64,000 nucleotides of DNA from contig NZ_JAALCR010000013.1 in the NCBI RefSeq assembly GCF_011065895.1, forward strand, positions 62,001-126,000, in the 5' to 3' direction. A program made the translations under genes and the position numbers. The notes beneath the pieces were generated by a model that did no database searches, was not told where the DNA came from, and saw only the letters and a program-made list of their open reading frames with translations. Below are positions 39,057 to 50,300 of the stretch, piece after piece; position 1 is the first letter of the stretch, and each line of letters begins with the position of its first letter. This stretch comes from Paludisphaera rhizosphaerae. GTDB taxonomy: Bacteria > Planctomycetota > Planctomycetia > Isosphaerales > Isosphaeraceae.

Positions 39057-40454
39057 ATGAAACGTGCAGTGGCACCGTTTGCGTTACTCGTAGCCCTCGC
39101 GGCTCTTGCCCTGGTGCCGTTCGACACTGGCGTTGATCTGCCGGCCGGTGACGAGGTGAACGCCGGCAATGTCGCCTGGATGCTGACCGCCTCGGCTCTC
39201 GTCCTCCTCATGACGCCGGGTCTCTCGTTCTTCTACGGTGGAATGGTCTGTAGCAAGAACGTCGTGTCGACGATGCTCCAGAGCGTGATCGCTCTGGGCG
39301 TAATCAGCCTGCTGTGGGTGTTCGTCGGCTTCAGCCTGGCCTTCGGCAACGACCTTGGCGGGTTCGGGATCATCGGCGATCCGCGGACGTTCTTCATGTT
39401 CGACCACAACGTCGCCAGCTCGGTCACGCTGGGCGAGGGGGCGGACGTGATGAAGATGGGGATCCCGCTCCTCCTCTTCTCGATGTTCCAGTTGAAGTTC
39501 GCGATCATCACGCCCGCGCTCATCACCGGCTCGTTCGCTGAGCGGGTGCGGTTCTCGGCCTACCTGCTGTTCATCGTGCTTTTCAGCCTGGTGATCTACT
39601 CGCCGCTGGCCCACATGACCTGGCACCCCCAGGGCCTCTTCTTCAAGTGGGGCGTCAAGGACTTCGCCGGCGGCACGGTCGTCCACATGTCGGCGGGCTT
39701 CGCGGCCCTGGCCGGAGCGATGATCCTCGGTCGTCGTCACAGCCACCGGAACAACATCCCGCATGAGCCGGCCAACATCCCCTACGTGATGCTCGGCACC
39801 GGCATGCTGTGGTTCGGCTGGTTCGGCTTCAACGCGGGCTCGGCGCTCGCCGCCGACGGCATCGCCACCCTCGCCTTCGCGACGACCAACACGGCCTCGG
39901 CCATGGCGATGCTGGGCTGGATGTTCTTTGATTGGGCCCGCGGCAAGAAGCCCTCGGCGATGGGGGCGTGCATCGGCGCCGTCGTCGGCCTGGTCGCCAT
40001 CACGCCGGCCGCCGGCTTCGTCTCGGTTCGTCACAGCCTGGTGATCGGTCTGGTCGCCGGCATCGTCTCGAACCTGGCCGTCTCCATGAAGACCCGCTCG
40101 ACGCTCGACGACACCCTAGACGTCTTCCCCTGCCACGGCGTCGGCGGCATCGTGGGCATGATCCTGACGGGCGTCTTCGCCAAGGACGTCGGACTGTGGT
40201 TCGGTCAGACCCAGACGTTCATGTACCACATGATCGCCCTGGTGATCGTGGCCGTCTTCGCCTTCGTCGGTTCGTTGATCCTCTACAAGATCACCGACCT
40301 GATCATCCCGCTCCGCGTTCCCGACGACCAGGAGCACGAAGGTCTGGACACCAGCCAGCACGGCGAAGCCGCCTGGCGGCTCAACGGCCTGCTCAGCGGC
40401 CACGGCCACGGGGCCGTGTCGGTCGACGAGGTCCTCGTCACCACCACCGACTGA
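39057..40454 (+). CDS. amtB: Ammonium transporter (Amt/MEP family)
   Basis: A 465-residue inner-membrane ammonium channel with a signal peptide and 11 predicted helices. SALVLLMTPGLSFFYGGMV starts the core. VVHMSAGFAALAGA and FPCHGVGGIVGMI carry the two pore histidines equivalent to His168 and His318 of E. coli AmtB. WFGWFGFNAGSAL is another signature. The C-terminal ~45 residues form a cytosolic tail where PII proteins bind in other bacteria, yet no glnK gene lies next to it. A sigma-54 promoter precedes it and an intrinsic terminator follows, making it a monocistronic, probably nitrogen-regulated unit. Confidence 0.94.
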   Translation: MKRAVAPFALLVALAALALVPFDTGVDLPAGDEVNAGNVAWMLTASALVLLMTPGLSFFYGGMVCSKNVVSTMLQSVIALGVISLLWVFVGFSLAFGNDLGGFGIIGDPRTFFMFDHNVASSVTLGEGADVMKMGIPLLLFSMFQLKFAIITPALITGSFAERVRFSAYLLFIVLFSLVIYSPLAHMTWHPQGLFFKWGVKDFAGGTVVHMSAGFAALAGAMILGRRHSHRNNIPHEPANIPYVMLGTGMLWFGWFGFNAGSALAADGIATLAFATTNTASAMAMLGWMFFDWARGKKPSAMGACIGAVVGLVAITPAAGFVSVRHSLVIGLVAGIVSNLAVSMKTRSTLDDTLDVFPCHGVGGIVGMILTGVFAKDVGLWFGQTQTFMYHMIALVIVAVFAFVGSLILYKITDLIIPLRVPDDQEHEGLDTSQHGEAAWRLNGLLSGHGHGAVSVDEVLVTTTD

Positions 40455-40485
40455 CCTCCAGCCCACGACTGCTCCGATAGAATCG

Positions 40486-40521
40486 ACGGGGCCTCGCCAG
40501 CTTGATGCTGCGAGGCCCCGT
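40486..40521 (+). terminator. Intrinsic terminator of amtB
   Basis: A perfect 12-bp GC-rich stem (40486-40497 with 40510-40521) is followed by CTCCGTTTC. It starts 32 bases after the amt stop codon. Confidence 0.7.
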
Positions 40522-40547
40522 CTCCGTTTCGAAGGCCGAGGAATCCG

Positions 40548-41079
40548 ATGGACGCCCACTCGCAAATCGTCAACGCCTCAGCCGTCACCGAGGTATACGG
40601 ACGCTGGCCCAGCTTTCACGACGCCGAGGTGCATTGGATGAGGCTGGAGCGGGTGGGAGCGACTGCGGACGATCCAGGTCCGACTCTTGAAGCCCTGGTC
40701 CACGCCTTCGAGATGACTACGGAGGTTGGGCCGGACGGTCGTTACGTGCTCCGCAACCACATCCTCGTGCATTTCCGTTTCCAGGAGGTCGTGGATCTGG
40801 AACTGTCCGACTGGGGCATCCAGAACGTCCTATTCGGCCTCGCGATCAGGGACATCGCCGACCGTCAGCTGGAACGATCTCGGTTTGAGGTCGAGTTCAC
40901 AAGTTCCTTTGGCGTTTGTGCACTGTTCCTGTGCCGACGCGTCGAGGTGATGTCGGCCACTCCTTGTTCCGCGGAGGGCGTTCGACGGAGCGGCGACTGG
41001 GAAAAACAAAGGGGCCCCGACCAGCTTGGAGTTGGTTGGGGCCCCTTTGAAAACAACGATCAATCGCTAGCCGTCGTGA

Positions 41080-41087
<8 letters not shown>
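40548..41087 (+). CDS. Imm50-like immunity-family protein
   Basis: A 179-residue soluble protein. [43 protein letters not shown] and [12 protein letters not shown] fit the Imm50 family, predicted immunity proteins of polymorphic toxin systems that also occur alone. The recognisable domain ends near residue 142. The last ~39 residues are translated from DNA that forms the glutamine synthetase terminator on the opposite strand, and the stop codon lies within the 3' end of that gene (8-base overlap). The tail may be an accidental extension after loss of the original stop. No toxin gene is adjacent, so an immunity role is unsupported here. Confidence 0.65.
41000..41049 (-). terminator. Intrinsic terminator of the glutamine synthetase gene
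   Basis: A 17-bp stem with one mismatch-tolerant pair (41007-41023 with 41033-41049) and a nine-base loop. Read on the minus strand it is followed by TTTGTTTTTC, a good T-tract. It begins 31 bases after the glnN stop and lies within the Imm50-like reading frame. Confidence 0.88.
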
Positions 41088-43266
<2,179 letters not shown>

Positions 43267-43885
43267 CGAAAGGCTCCATCGATCCAGTTGAAATGAGGCC
43301 ACCGGCGCGCCGTTCAATCTTGACGGGGCGGCGTCGACGGAGGAGGAGCGACTTGATCGCCCGATCCGGCGGCCGCGGTCTCGATTCGAAGGGGACGCGG
43401 AGTCTGGGAACGCCGATCGATCCGGATGACCCTACTGCTGTTGGTGGGGATGCGCCGGGCTCAGACGACGTCGTCCAGTGGAGACCGGGACGACATCGTC
43501 GGCGTCCGACGGATGACCCGCCGCACAGGCAAGGCCGGCGATTGGGAGGTGGGCCGCGCGGGGCGTCGAAGAAAGCCGGGGGAGAGGGAACCGGTTCACT
43601 TCGCAGGATTACGCCCGCAGTCGACCGCGCCGCCGTATCGCCTCAGCGCGGGAGAGTCGCCGATCCTGGGATTGCCAAGGCTTTGGCCCCCTTTGGGGGA
43701 CCGGCTTTCGAGATCCCATTCTCGCAGGGGGCGATTATACCGACGTCCGTCTCCGCCTTGCCAGACCTTCATGGACTTCGCATCTGGAGACCAGACGCGA
43801 TCTTCCGGTCGGACCGAATGAGTCGGAACCGGGGACCGCGCCGCCTCGGTCGACCAGGCCGGCGCGGCTGGACGGGTTGCTCGTT
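43267..43885. other. 619-bp gene-free region, probable glnN promoter and long leader
   Basis: I see no convincing gene here. On the minus strand a TATAAT hexamer (plus-strand ATTATA at 43734-43739) could be a -10 box for glnN; its -35 is poor. If used, the glnN leader would be about 455 nt long. A GC-rich hairpin, GGCCCCC-ttt-GGGGG-type, lies near 43685-43702 inside that leader. No sigma-54 signature was found on the minus strand. The plus-strand frames here are Arg/Pro-rich with no family resemblance. Confidence 0.4.
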
Positions 43886-44329
43886 TTACTTCTTGTCAAG
43901 TTTGGCGATGTACTTCTTCGGGTCCTTCGCCACGGCGTCCTCGCACCCCTTGCAGCAGAGGTAGATCGTGCGTCCTTCGGCGGTGATTTTCACCGGAACG
44001 TCCATGGCTCCCAGGTTCTCGTCGCTGACGGGGCAGACGGCCTGCTTAAGTGCGGCCTGCGCGTCGTCGGCCGTCAATTTCTTAATGTTGGCGACCTCAT
44101 CGGCCGTGAGGCTGGTCGCCGACGTCTTGGGACCTTCGAGACCGGGTGCGGCCTCAGCCGGAGCCGGAGCCGAAGGGGCCGGGGCCGCGTCCGTGGAGGG
44201 CGCCGGCGCGGCCGCGGGGGGCGTGCCGGAGTCCGTCGCGGGCGTCGAAGGAGCGCTTTCCTGGGCGCCGCAACCGACGAGCAAGGCCAGAGCCAGGGCG
44301 GGCGCGCCGAGTCGCAGAATCCGATCCAT
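43886..44329 (-). CDS. Lipoprotein with YHS-like Cys-rich metal-binding domain
   Basis: A 147-residue lipoprotein. The lipobox LLVGC places the lipidated Cys at residue 20. A long Ala/Pro/Ser-rich linker follows (to about residue 65). The C-terminal domain has CPVSDENLGAMDVPVKI and IYLCCKGCEDAVAKDPKKY, the pattern of YHS/TRASH-type heavy-metal-binding domains seen in copper handling proteins. Residues CP and CCxxC are candidate ligands. The start is the ATG at 44329 which begins the signal sequence. It stands alone, 136 bases from the YhaM-type gene on the same strand. Confidence 0.82.
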   Translation of the reverse strand: MDRILRLGAPALALALLVGCGAQESAPSTPATDSGTPPAAAPAPSTDAAPAPSAPAPAEAAPGLEGPKTSATSLTADEVANIKKLTADDAQAALKQAVCPVSDENLGAMDVPVKITAEGRTIYLCCKGCEDAVAKDPKKYIAKLDKK

Positions 44330-44465
44330 GGGGACATCCTCTTGGTCTGTGTTCACTTCCGGATCGAAGTCGCCTCGATGGCGACCGACGCCCGCAATTG
44401 TATCGACGATGTGGCAAGGCCGCCACCGCGCGACCAGAGCGTCCGACGAACCTCGCGGGGACCAC

Positions 44466-45515
44466 TCAGTCCGAGCAATCCTCGTCCGCATCGGCATTCT
44501 CAAGCGGGATGCCCTTGTACAACCGGCGATTGTCCAGGGCGAAGACCCGGTCGGTGAACTCGTCCTCGGTCTTCGAGAGCAGCCGCTGCCGAGCAGCGAC
44601 GTTCATCTTGGCGTCCAGGTCGTCGATGTACGAGACCAGCAGCGCCTCGATCGTCGAGGGGACGACCGGTGCGCCGAACTCGCGTTTGCCGTGGTGCGAA
44701 AGGATCGCGTGCTCCAGGCAGAGCAGGGTCTCCTCGGGGAACCCCTCGATCTCCCTCGCCACATCGCGGACGAGATCGCGGCCCATCAGGATATGACCCA
44801 GGAGAGTCCCTTCCTTGGTGTAACGGGCCTCGACGGGATGGTACGAGAGTTCCCGCAGCTTTCCGATGTCGTGGAGGATGATCGCGGCCATAACCACGCC
44901 CTTGTCGAACGGCGGGTTGAGCGTGTTGTAGTAGCTCGCGTAGTGCTCGACCAGCATCTCGCCGACTCGGCTCATGCTCCAAACGTGTTCAAGAAGCCCG
45001 CCCGTATAGTTGTGGTGCATCGACTGCGCCGCGGGCATCTTCTTGAAGAGGTCGGCGTTCGCGTCCAGGATTCGGATCACCAACTCGCGGAGATGCGGTT
45101 GCTGGATGAACTTGTGAATCCGGCGGTAGATCGAATCCAGAAGGTTCTGAGGATCGTACTGGCTGCTTTCGACGAGGTCGAAAAAGTTGAAGCCGTCGGC
45201 GGCGTCCTCTTCGACGGTCGGCCGAACGTGAAGCAGGTCGATCTGCATGCCGAAGCGGATGTTGAAGCTGGAACGGACGTGAATCCGGTACGCCAGCCCC
45301 TCAACCCATGAGCCGGCCTCGGGAAAGTATTTGTGGTCCTGCCAGATCGGAGCCTCGCACGAGGCTACCTTGTCGCGGAACAGGCATTTGATGAACGGCT
45401 GGTTCGACTTGGTGACCCCGCGCGTCACCTTGACGAGAGCAGCGAAGCACACCGCCTCCTGACCATCCACCAGATCGGAAAGCCTCGTGATGACGGTGGA
45501 GGTCGATGGCGACAT
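44466..45515 (-). CDS. YhaM-type 3'-5' exoribonuclease (OB fold + HD domain)
   Basis: A 349-residue cytoplasmic nuclease. The N-terminal ~110 residues form an OB-fold-like nucleic-acid-binding domain. From ~160 an HD phosphohydrolase domain follows: SMHHNYTGGLLEHVWSM, AAIILHDIGKLREL (the HD motif) and HAILSHHGKREFGAP. This order matches YhaM of Gram-positive bacteria, a manganese-dependent exoribonuclease for short RNAs and ssDNA. The last residues are acidic. It is divergent from the phytoene-desaturase-like gene; the 269-bp space between them holds the promoters, none of which I could define. Confidence 0.87.
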   Translation of the reverse strand: MSPSTSTVITRLSDLVDGQEAVCFAALVKVTRGVTKSNQPFIKCLFRDKVASCEAPIWQDHKYFPEAGSWVEGLAYRIHVRSSFNIRFGMQIDLLHVRPTVEEDAADGFNFFDLVESSQYDPQNLLDSIYRRIHKFIQQPHLRELVIRILDANADLFKKMPAAQSMHHNYTGGLLEHVWSMSRVGEMLVEHYASYYNTLNPPFDKGVVMAAIILHDIGKLRELSYHPVEARYTKEGTLLGHILMGRDLVRDVAREIEGFPEETLLCLEHAILSHHGKREFGAPVVPSTIEALLVSYIDDLDAKMNVAARQRLLSKTEDEFTDRVFALDNRRLYKGIPLENADADEDCSD

Positions 45516-45784
45516 GGCGATTCCGTCCCCTCATCGGGCGATGGCCCCGGCGATCCTACGGCGGACCCGGCGCGAGCCTCCCGGACGTGGCACGAGTCAA
45601 GTTTACACCAGTCCGCGCCTCGCGGCGGCGCATTTCGACTCGGCGGCCAGACGGATTGCAATGGGTGAAGCGATCGCAAGCCGATTCCCGTCGATGTATC
45701 CTGGAGGAGACATCGCATCGATCAGAGGTCGCCGACTCATCGCCAAGGGCGAGACGAGCGAGGGAAGGCGGAGGAAGGAAACCT

Positions 45785-47383
45785 ATGTCGACCACGCCGG
45801 GAGGCTGCCGTCCAGCTCTGGAAACCCTTGGCAAGATGGAGTTTGTGTCGCCCGTCAGCGATCTTGCGCGTCGCCGTTGGGACGTCGTCGTCGTCGGCGC
45901 CGGCCACAATGGACTGACCGCCGCGGCCTATCTCGCGAAGGCCGGCAAGTCGGTCCTCGTGCTGGAGTCGCGCGATCGCGTGGGCGGGGCTTGCACCATT
46001 GAGGAGGTCTGGCCGGGGTTCCGGCTCTCCCCCTGCGCCTACCTGGTCGGACTCCTCCACCCAAAGGTCATCGAGGAGTTGAAGCTGCCTCAGTATGGCT
46101 TTCGCTGGACGCCCGCGACGGCCGGGATGTTCGTCCCTTTCGAGGACGGATCAAGCATTCAACTCTGGGACGATGACGCTCGCTGCGAGGCCGAGATCCG
46201 ACGACTTGCGCCGGTGGACGTCGAAGGCTGGCGCGACTTCTGTTCGGTCAAGACTCGACTCCGCGATCTCCTCCGGCCCGAGGGAGACGGCGACCTCTGG
46301 ATCGGCAAGGCGCCGACCATCGAGCAACTCGACGAACGCCTCGGCGGCGATCATGAGGCCCGCCACTTCCTCTTCGAATGGTCGATGGTCGAGTGCGTGG
46401 AGAACTATTTCCAGGACGAGCGAATGCAGATGGCCTACCTCGGGCAGGGGGTTATCGGCACCAACGCCAGTCCCCACGATCGGGGGACGGCCTCGATCCA
46501 CTTCCACCACCAGTCAGGTCGGCTGGGGGGCGTTCCCGGACAGTGGGGGTACGTCCATGGCGGAATGGGGATGGTCTCATTCCTCCTCTGCGACATCGCC
46601 CGCGATCTCGGAGCGGTCGTCGCCACTGGCGTCCCGGTCTCGCGGATCATCCCGGGCGAAGGCGTCGAGTTGGAGGGAGGAGAGAAGATCAGGGCCGACG
46701 TGGTCGTATCGAACGCTGACCCGCGGGCGACCCTCCGAATGCTAGGCGACGCGGTCGACGCCTCCTGGAAAGCGAAGGTCGAATCGGTCCCTCAGATCGG
46801 CTGCACCCTGAAGATGAATGTGGCCTTGAAGCGGCTTCCCAGCTTCAAGGCTCGACCCGGAACGCACCGGGATCACCATCTCGGCCAGATCAACACGCCG
46901 TTGACGAAGGCCGAGTGGGACCAGGGTTATCGTGCAGCGCGTCGAGGCGAATTGCCCAGCCGGCTCTGGACCGAGTTGTACTTCCACACGGCTCACGACC
47001 CGAGCATCGCTCCCGAAGGCGTTCACTCGATGAGCGTCTTCGCTCAGTACGTTCCGCACACCTTCACCGAAGGCGATTGGAACTCACGACGCGAGGAAGT
47101 GAAGGAACTCGCCCTGGCCTCGATCGGCCGATTCTGCGAGGACCTGTCAGCAGATATCCTCGACGTCCAGGCGCTTGGGCCGCCGGACGTCGAGGCGAAG
47201 GTTGGCCTCACGGGAGGCCATATCTTTCAGGGCGAGTGCTTGCCGGCCTATATGTGGGAGCGTCGGCTTTCGCCCAGGACGCCGATGCCGGGCGTCTTTC
47301 TCTGCGGGGCGGCGACGCACCCGGGAGGGAGCGTCATCGCCGTGAACGGCCGCAACGCGGCGATGGAGATCCTCGGCGCCTGA
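45785..47383 (+). CDS. FAD-dependent oxidoreductase (phytoene dehydrogenase / PYROXD2-like)
   Basis: A 532-residue flavoprotein. The dinucleotide-binding motif is DVVVVGAGHNGLTAAAYLAK (about residues 33-52) with a following Glu (VLESRDRVGGAC). SIHFHHQSGRLGGVPGQWGY plus YVHGGMGM in the middle, and the C-terminal FLCGAATHPGGSVIAVNGRN, place it with the phytoene desaturase-related family that includes PYROXD2. A strong AAGGAA precedes the ATG at 45785; the frame is open upstream to 45506 with no conserved content. Without carotenoid genes nearby, a role in carotenoid synthesis should not be assumed. Confidence 0.85.
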   Translation: MSTTPGGCRPALETLGKMEFVSPVSDLARRRWDVVVVGAGHNGLTAAAYLAKAGKSVLVLESRDRVGGACTIEEVWPGFRLSPCAYLVGLLHPKVIEELKLPQYGFRWTPATAGMFVPFEDGSSIQLWDDDARCEAEIRRLAPVDVEGWRDFCSVKTRLRDLLRPEGDGDLWIGKAPTIEQLDERLGGDHEARHFLFEWSMVECVENYFQDERMQMAYLGQGVIGTNASPHDRGTASIHFHHQSGRLGGVPGQWGYVHGGMGMVSFLLCDIARDLGAVVATGVPVSRIIPGEGVELEGGEKIRADVVVSNADPRATLRMLGDAVDASWKAKVESVPQIGCTLKMNVALKRLPSFKARPGTHRDHHLGQINTPLTKAEWDQGYRAARRGELPSRLWTELYFHTAHDPSIAPEGVHSMSVFAQYVPHTFTEGDWNSRREEVKELALASIGRFCEDLSADILDVQALGPPDVEAKVGLTGGHIFQGECLPAYMWERRLSPRTPMPGVFLCGAATHPGGSVIAVNGRNAAMEILGA

Positions 47384-47400
47384 GCCCAGCCGGACTGTCG

Positions 47401-48333
47401 TCAGACGACCGAGCGGAAGTATTCCAGGGTCGTCTTGAGGCCGTCGGCGCGGTCGACCTTCGGATTCCAGCCGAGGAGCTTTTGCGCCTTGGTGATGTCG
47501 GGCCGCCGGCGCTTGGGATCGTCCTGGGGCAGGGGCTCGTGGATCACCTGGCTCTTGGTGTCTCCAACCAACTCGATGATTTCTTTGGCCAGTTGCGCCA
47601 CGGTGATCTCAGCGGGGTTGCCGATGTTCACCGGAAGGGCGTAGTCGGAGTGAAGCAGACGGTAGATTCCGTCCACCAGATCGGTGACGAAGCAGAAGCT
47701 GCGGGTCTGGTCGCCGTCGCCGTAGAGCGTGATCGGTTCGCCGCGGAGAGCCTGCTTCATGAAGTTCGGCAGCACTCGGCCGTCGTTGAGCCGCATCCGA
47801 GGGCCGTACGTGTTGAAGATTCGGACGATGTGAGTCTTCACACCGTGGTAGCGGTGATAGGCCATCGTGATGGCCTCCGCGAACCGCTTGGCTTCGTCGT
47901 AGCAGCCGCGGGGGCCGATCGGATTCACGTTGCCCCAGTATTCCTCAACCTGGGGATGGACGTCTGGATCGCCGTAGACCTCGGATGTGCTCGCCAGGAG
48001 GAACCGGCTGTCCTTGGCCTTGGCGAGCCCCAGCGCGTTGTGCGTCCCGAGGGCGCCGACCTTGAGCGTGGGGATGGGGTGGGCGAGATAGTCGGCCGGG
48101 CTGGCGGGGCTCGCGAAGTGGAGCACGTTGTCGACAGGGCCGTCGATCTCGATCGGCTCGGAAACGTTGTGCTCGATGAAGCGGAATTTGGCGTTGGTCT
48201 TCAGATGGTCGATGTTCCTGAGCGAGCCCGTCAGGAGGTTGTCGACGCAGAGGACCTCGTCGCCTTCGGCGAGGAAGCGTTCGCAGAGATGCGACCCGAC
48301 AAACCCTGCGCCGCCCGTGATGACCGTTCTCAA
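47401..48333 (-). CDS. UDP-glucuronate decarboxylase (UDP-xylose synthase)
   Basis: A 310-residue extended SDR enzyme. The NAD-binding motif is [11 protein letters not shown], the catalytic region is STSEVYGDP, and the YxxxK pair is in [11 protein letters not shown]. Blocks [16 protein letters not shown] and FNTYGPRM match the UXS family, which converts UDP-glucuronate to UDP-xylose for polysaccharide synthesis. Length fits the bacterial enzymes. Its ATG overlaps the stop of the upstream cREC gene by 4 bases, so translation is coupled to it. It ends a five-gene minus-strand run starting at thrC. No glycosyltransferases are close by. Confidence 0.88.
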   Translation of the reverse strand: MRTVITGGAGFVGSHLCERFLAEGDEVLCVDNLLTGSLRNIDHLKTNAKFRFIEHNVSEPIEIDGPVDNVLHFASPASPADYLAHPIPTLKVGALGTHNALGLAKAKDSRFLLASTSEVYGDPDVHPQVEEYWGNVNPIGPRGCYDEAKRFAEAITMAYHRYHGVKTHIVRIFNTYGPRMRLNDGRVLPNFMKQALRGEPITLYGDGDQTRSFCFVTDLVDGIYRLLHSDYALPVNIGNPAEITVAQLAKEIIELVGDTKSQVIHEPLPQDDPKRRRPDITKAQKLLGWNPKVDRADGLKTTLEYFRSVV

Positions 48334-49016
48334 GGCTGATTCTCCGATGGCTCCGCCGTTCCCAGGCCGTTTTCGGACGCCTCTCGGGCGGCCGATAGGC
48401 CCTTATCATAGCGGGTCGCGGGAGCCTTCGTCACCCGAGATCGCCGTTTAGGTCCCAGGCCGGTCAGGCGCGTCCAGAGTGAGACCAGCCGTCGCCAGGC
48501 GATCCGCCGATGGTTCGGGGGCGGCGGGGGCTCGAACGAGAGGAAATCGACCAGGTCGAACCCGAACGGCCGGAACTCCGCCGTGTAGCCGTTCTGAAGC
48601 AGGCATTCCACCATCAGGGACGCCGCGCTGAAATTGTAGCTGTGAATGAAGAAGCGGGCATTCCGGAGGTTGCCCCGATCCTCCGCGCAGAGCCACCGGA
48701 CGACGGCCATGCCGCAATCGTCGCGATTGACGTCCACGTACTTCTCGCCGCCGAGGTCGTGGTCGAGATGGATCTCGTCCCAGCTCTCGGCCAGTCGAGA
48801 GATGCAGTCTTGCGCCGTCAGCACCCAGACCGCCTGAGGGCAGCGCTTCAGAAAAACCTCAGCACGGCGACGATCGTCGTCGAGAAAGAGGACCCGGCGA
48901 TAGAGCGAGGGGGAGTCGGGAAAAGATTCGGGCGCAGCGGCGACGGCCGGCGAGGAATCGGGAACGGGCGGGCTGGCGACGGTCTTATCGTCGGAGGCGC
49001 TGAGGCTTTCAATCAT
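48330..49016 (-). CDS. Receiver-like cREC (cyclic-phosphate processing) domain protein
   Basis: A 228-residue cytoplasmic protein. After a Ser/Pro-rich ~38-residue leader, [10 protein letters not shown] (41-49) resembles the acidic start of receiver domains. IHLDHDLGG (82-90) gives a conserved LDHDLG and [14 protein letters not shown] (122-136) the C-terminal IHS motif. This pattern, LDD...LDHDLG...IHS, is that of the cyclic-phosphate processing receiver (cREC) family, linked by comparative genomics to RNA or nucleotide end processing. The C-terminal ~65 residues are Arg-rich and unassigned. It lacks a fused output domain and overlaps the UDP-xylose synthase by 4 bases. Confidence 0.72.
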   Translation of the reverse strand: MIESLSASDDKTVASPPVPDSSPAVAAAPESFPDSPSLYRRVLFLDDDRRRAEVFLKRCPQAVWVLTAQDCISRLAESWDEIHLDHDLGGEKYVDVNRDDCGMAVVRWLCAEDRGNLRNARFFIHSYNFSAASLMVECLLQNGYTAEFRPFGFDLVDFLSFEPPPPPNHRRIAWRRLVSLWTRLTGLGPKRRSRVTKAPATRYDKGLSAAREASENGLGTAEPSENQP

Positions 49017-49049
49017 GGGAGCGACCTCCCAGCCGAACGCCGGCCGAGT

Positions 49050-49427
49050 TCAGATCCCAGGGCCGACATGGGATCGGCCGTCTTCTCGAACCGCCGCTAG
49101 TGGGTAATTCAGGATCGAATCGCCTTGGCCTGACAGTTCGCGAAGCCGTCGATAGCCTGCCGACACTCGAGCTTCTTCCTCGGCGACGTAAGCCGGATCA
49201 AGCCCGGCCTTCGCAAACGGTCCATCCAATACGACGGGATCGAAGCCATCGTCGACGATGAATTGGGCCTGTGACGGATTGCAACGAATATGCCGTTCGG
49301 GTGATGAGTGCAAAACGTCGGCTTCGACCTCTCCGAGAACGTATCGCAAGTAGAGGTCGGAGTCGAGCAGCCCTTCAACTTCCCGGCCGCACACCGTGCA
49401 AAGATATCCCTGATCACAACGGGCCAT
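49050..49427 (-). CDS. Conserved planctomycete Cys-rich small protein
   Basis: A 125-residue protein starting MARCDQGYLCTVCGREVEG, with Cys at positions 4, 10, 13 and again in RHIRCNPSQAQFIVDDGF. The Cys spacing suggests a small metal site. The central DSDLYLRYVLGEVEADVLH and the C-terminal AEEEARVSAGYRRLREL are part of a family I associate with planctomycetes; I know no function. It sits 28 bases after dapB and 33 bases before the cREC gene on the same strand, so cotranscription is likely. Confidence 0.75.
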   Translation of the reverse strand: MARCDQGYLCTVCGREVEGLLDSDLYLRYVLGEVEADVLHSSPERHIRCNPSQAQFIVDDGFDPVVLDGPFAKAGLDPAYVAEEEARVSAGYRRLRELSGQGDSILNYPLAAVREDGRSHVGPGI

Positions 49428-49455
49428 ACCGATTCGACCCCTGAACCGATCCTGA

Positions 49456-50259
49456 CTAACAACCCGATTCTAACACATCCCGCATGGCGTATGAACCCGG
49501 GGATTTCCCGGCGAGGAAAACGGCGGCGTCGATCGCTCCACGGACGAAGCCGTCCCGATTCAAGGCCCGATGCGTCAGTTCGAGGGTATCACCCCCGAGC
49601 GCGAAGAGGACGGTGTGCTCACCTGGGCAATCGCCGGCGCGGACCGCGTGCATGCCGATCTCGCCGCGAGTCCGCTCGCCGACCTGGCCCTCACGGCCAT
49701 GGACTAATCGATCAGCTCCCGACGCCGCCATGACAAGCTCCGCCAGGCGAATCGCCGTTCCGCTGGGGGAGTCCTTCTTGAGCTTGTGGTGGCGTTCGAC
49801 GATCTCGACGTCCGCCGCCGGCCCCATGGCCGATGCGGCTTCGCTGACGAGCTTCATCAAGAGATTCACAGCTCGACTCATGTTCGGCGAGGCGAGCACG
49901 GGAACGGCTGCAGCGGCTTGTTCGAGCGCCTGCTGCTGGGCAGCCTCCAGCCCCGTGGTGCCCACCACCAACGGCAACTTCTCGCGCCGGCAGTAGTCTG
50001 CAATCAGAGGCACCGCCGAAGGATGAGAGAAGTCGATGACGACGTCGGGTCGATTGGCTGGACCGAGATCCTCGAGGGCCCTCACCGGAACGCCCAGCGG
50101 GCGAATCCCGGCCGCGACGCCAGCGTCTTCGCCGATCCTGGATCGGTCGATGGCTGCGACGAGTTCGACGCGGGGATCCTCGGAAATGAGCTGGATCAGG
50201 CGAAGCCCCATCCGGCCCATCGCCCCGTGCAGTCCAATGCGAATTCTGGCCGCGCTCAT
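49456..50259 (-). CDS. dapB: 4-hydroxy-tetrahydrodipicolinate reductase
   Basis: A 267-residue enzyme of the lysine / diaminopimelate pathway that reduces hydroxy-tetrahydrodipicolinate with NAD(P)H. GLHGAMGRMGLRL is the nucleotide-binding loop. VERHHKLKKDSPSGTA is the family signature around catalytic His and Lys; it has Ser where Ala is commoner. VIDFSHPSAV and GTTGL also match. It follows thrC by 41 bases, pairing two branches of aspartate-family amino-acid synthesis in one probable operon. Confidence 0.93.
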   Translation of the reverse strand: MSAARIRIGLHGAMGRMGLRLIQLISEDPRVELVAAIDRSRIGEDAGVAAGIRPLGVPVRALEDLGPANRPDVVIDFSHPSAVPLIADYCRREKLPLVVGTTGLEAAQQQALEQAAAAVPVLASPNMSRAVNLLMKLVSEAASAMGPAADVEIVERHHKLKKDSPSGTAIRLAELVMAASGADRLVHGREGQVGERTRGEIGMHAVRAGDCPGEHTVLFALGGDTLELTHRALNRDGFVRGAIDAAVFLAGKSPGSYAMRDVLESGC

Positions 50260-50300
50260 GAGCCGGCATTCCTTTCCTGGAGACGATCGGACCTGGGCGA

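Noticed and set aside
43267-43885. Search for a sigma-54 promoter in front of glnN
   Set aside because: No WGCAA-N5-GTGCCA pattern (minus-strand orientation) was present, so RpoN control is proposed for amtB alone.
45516-45784. Upstream open frame before the phytoene-desaturase-like gene
   Set aside because: Frame is open but lacks conservation; AAGGAA and the flavoprotein N-terminus support the start at 45785.
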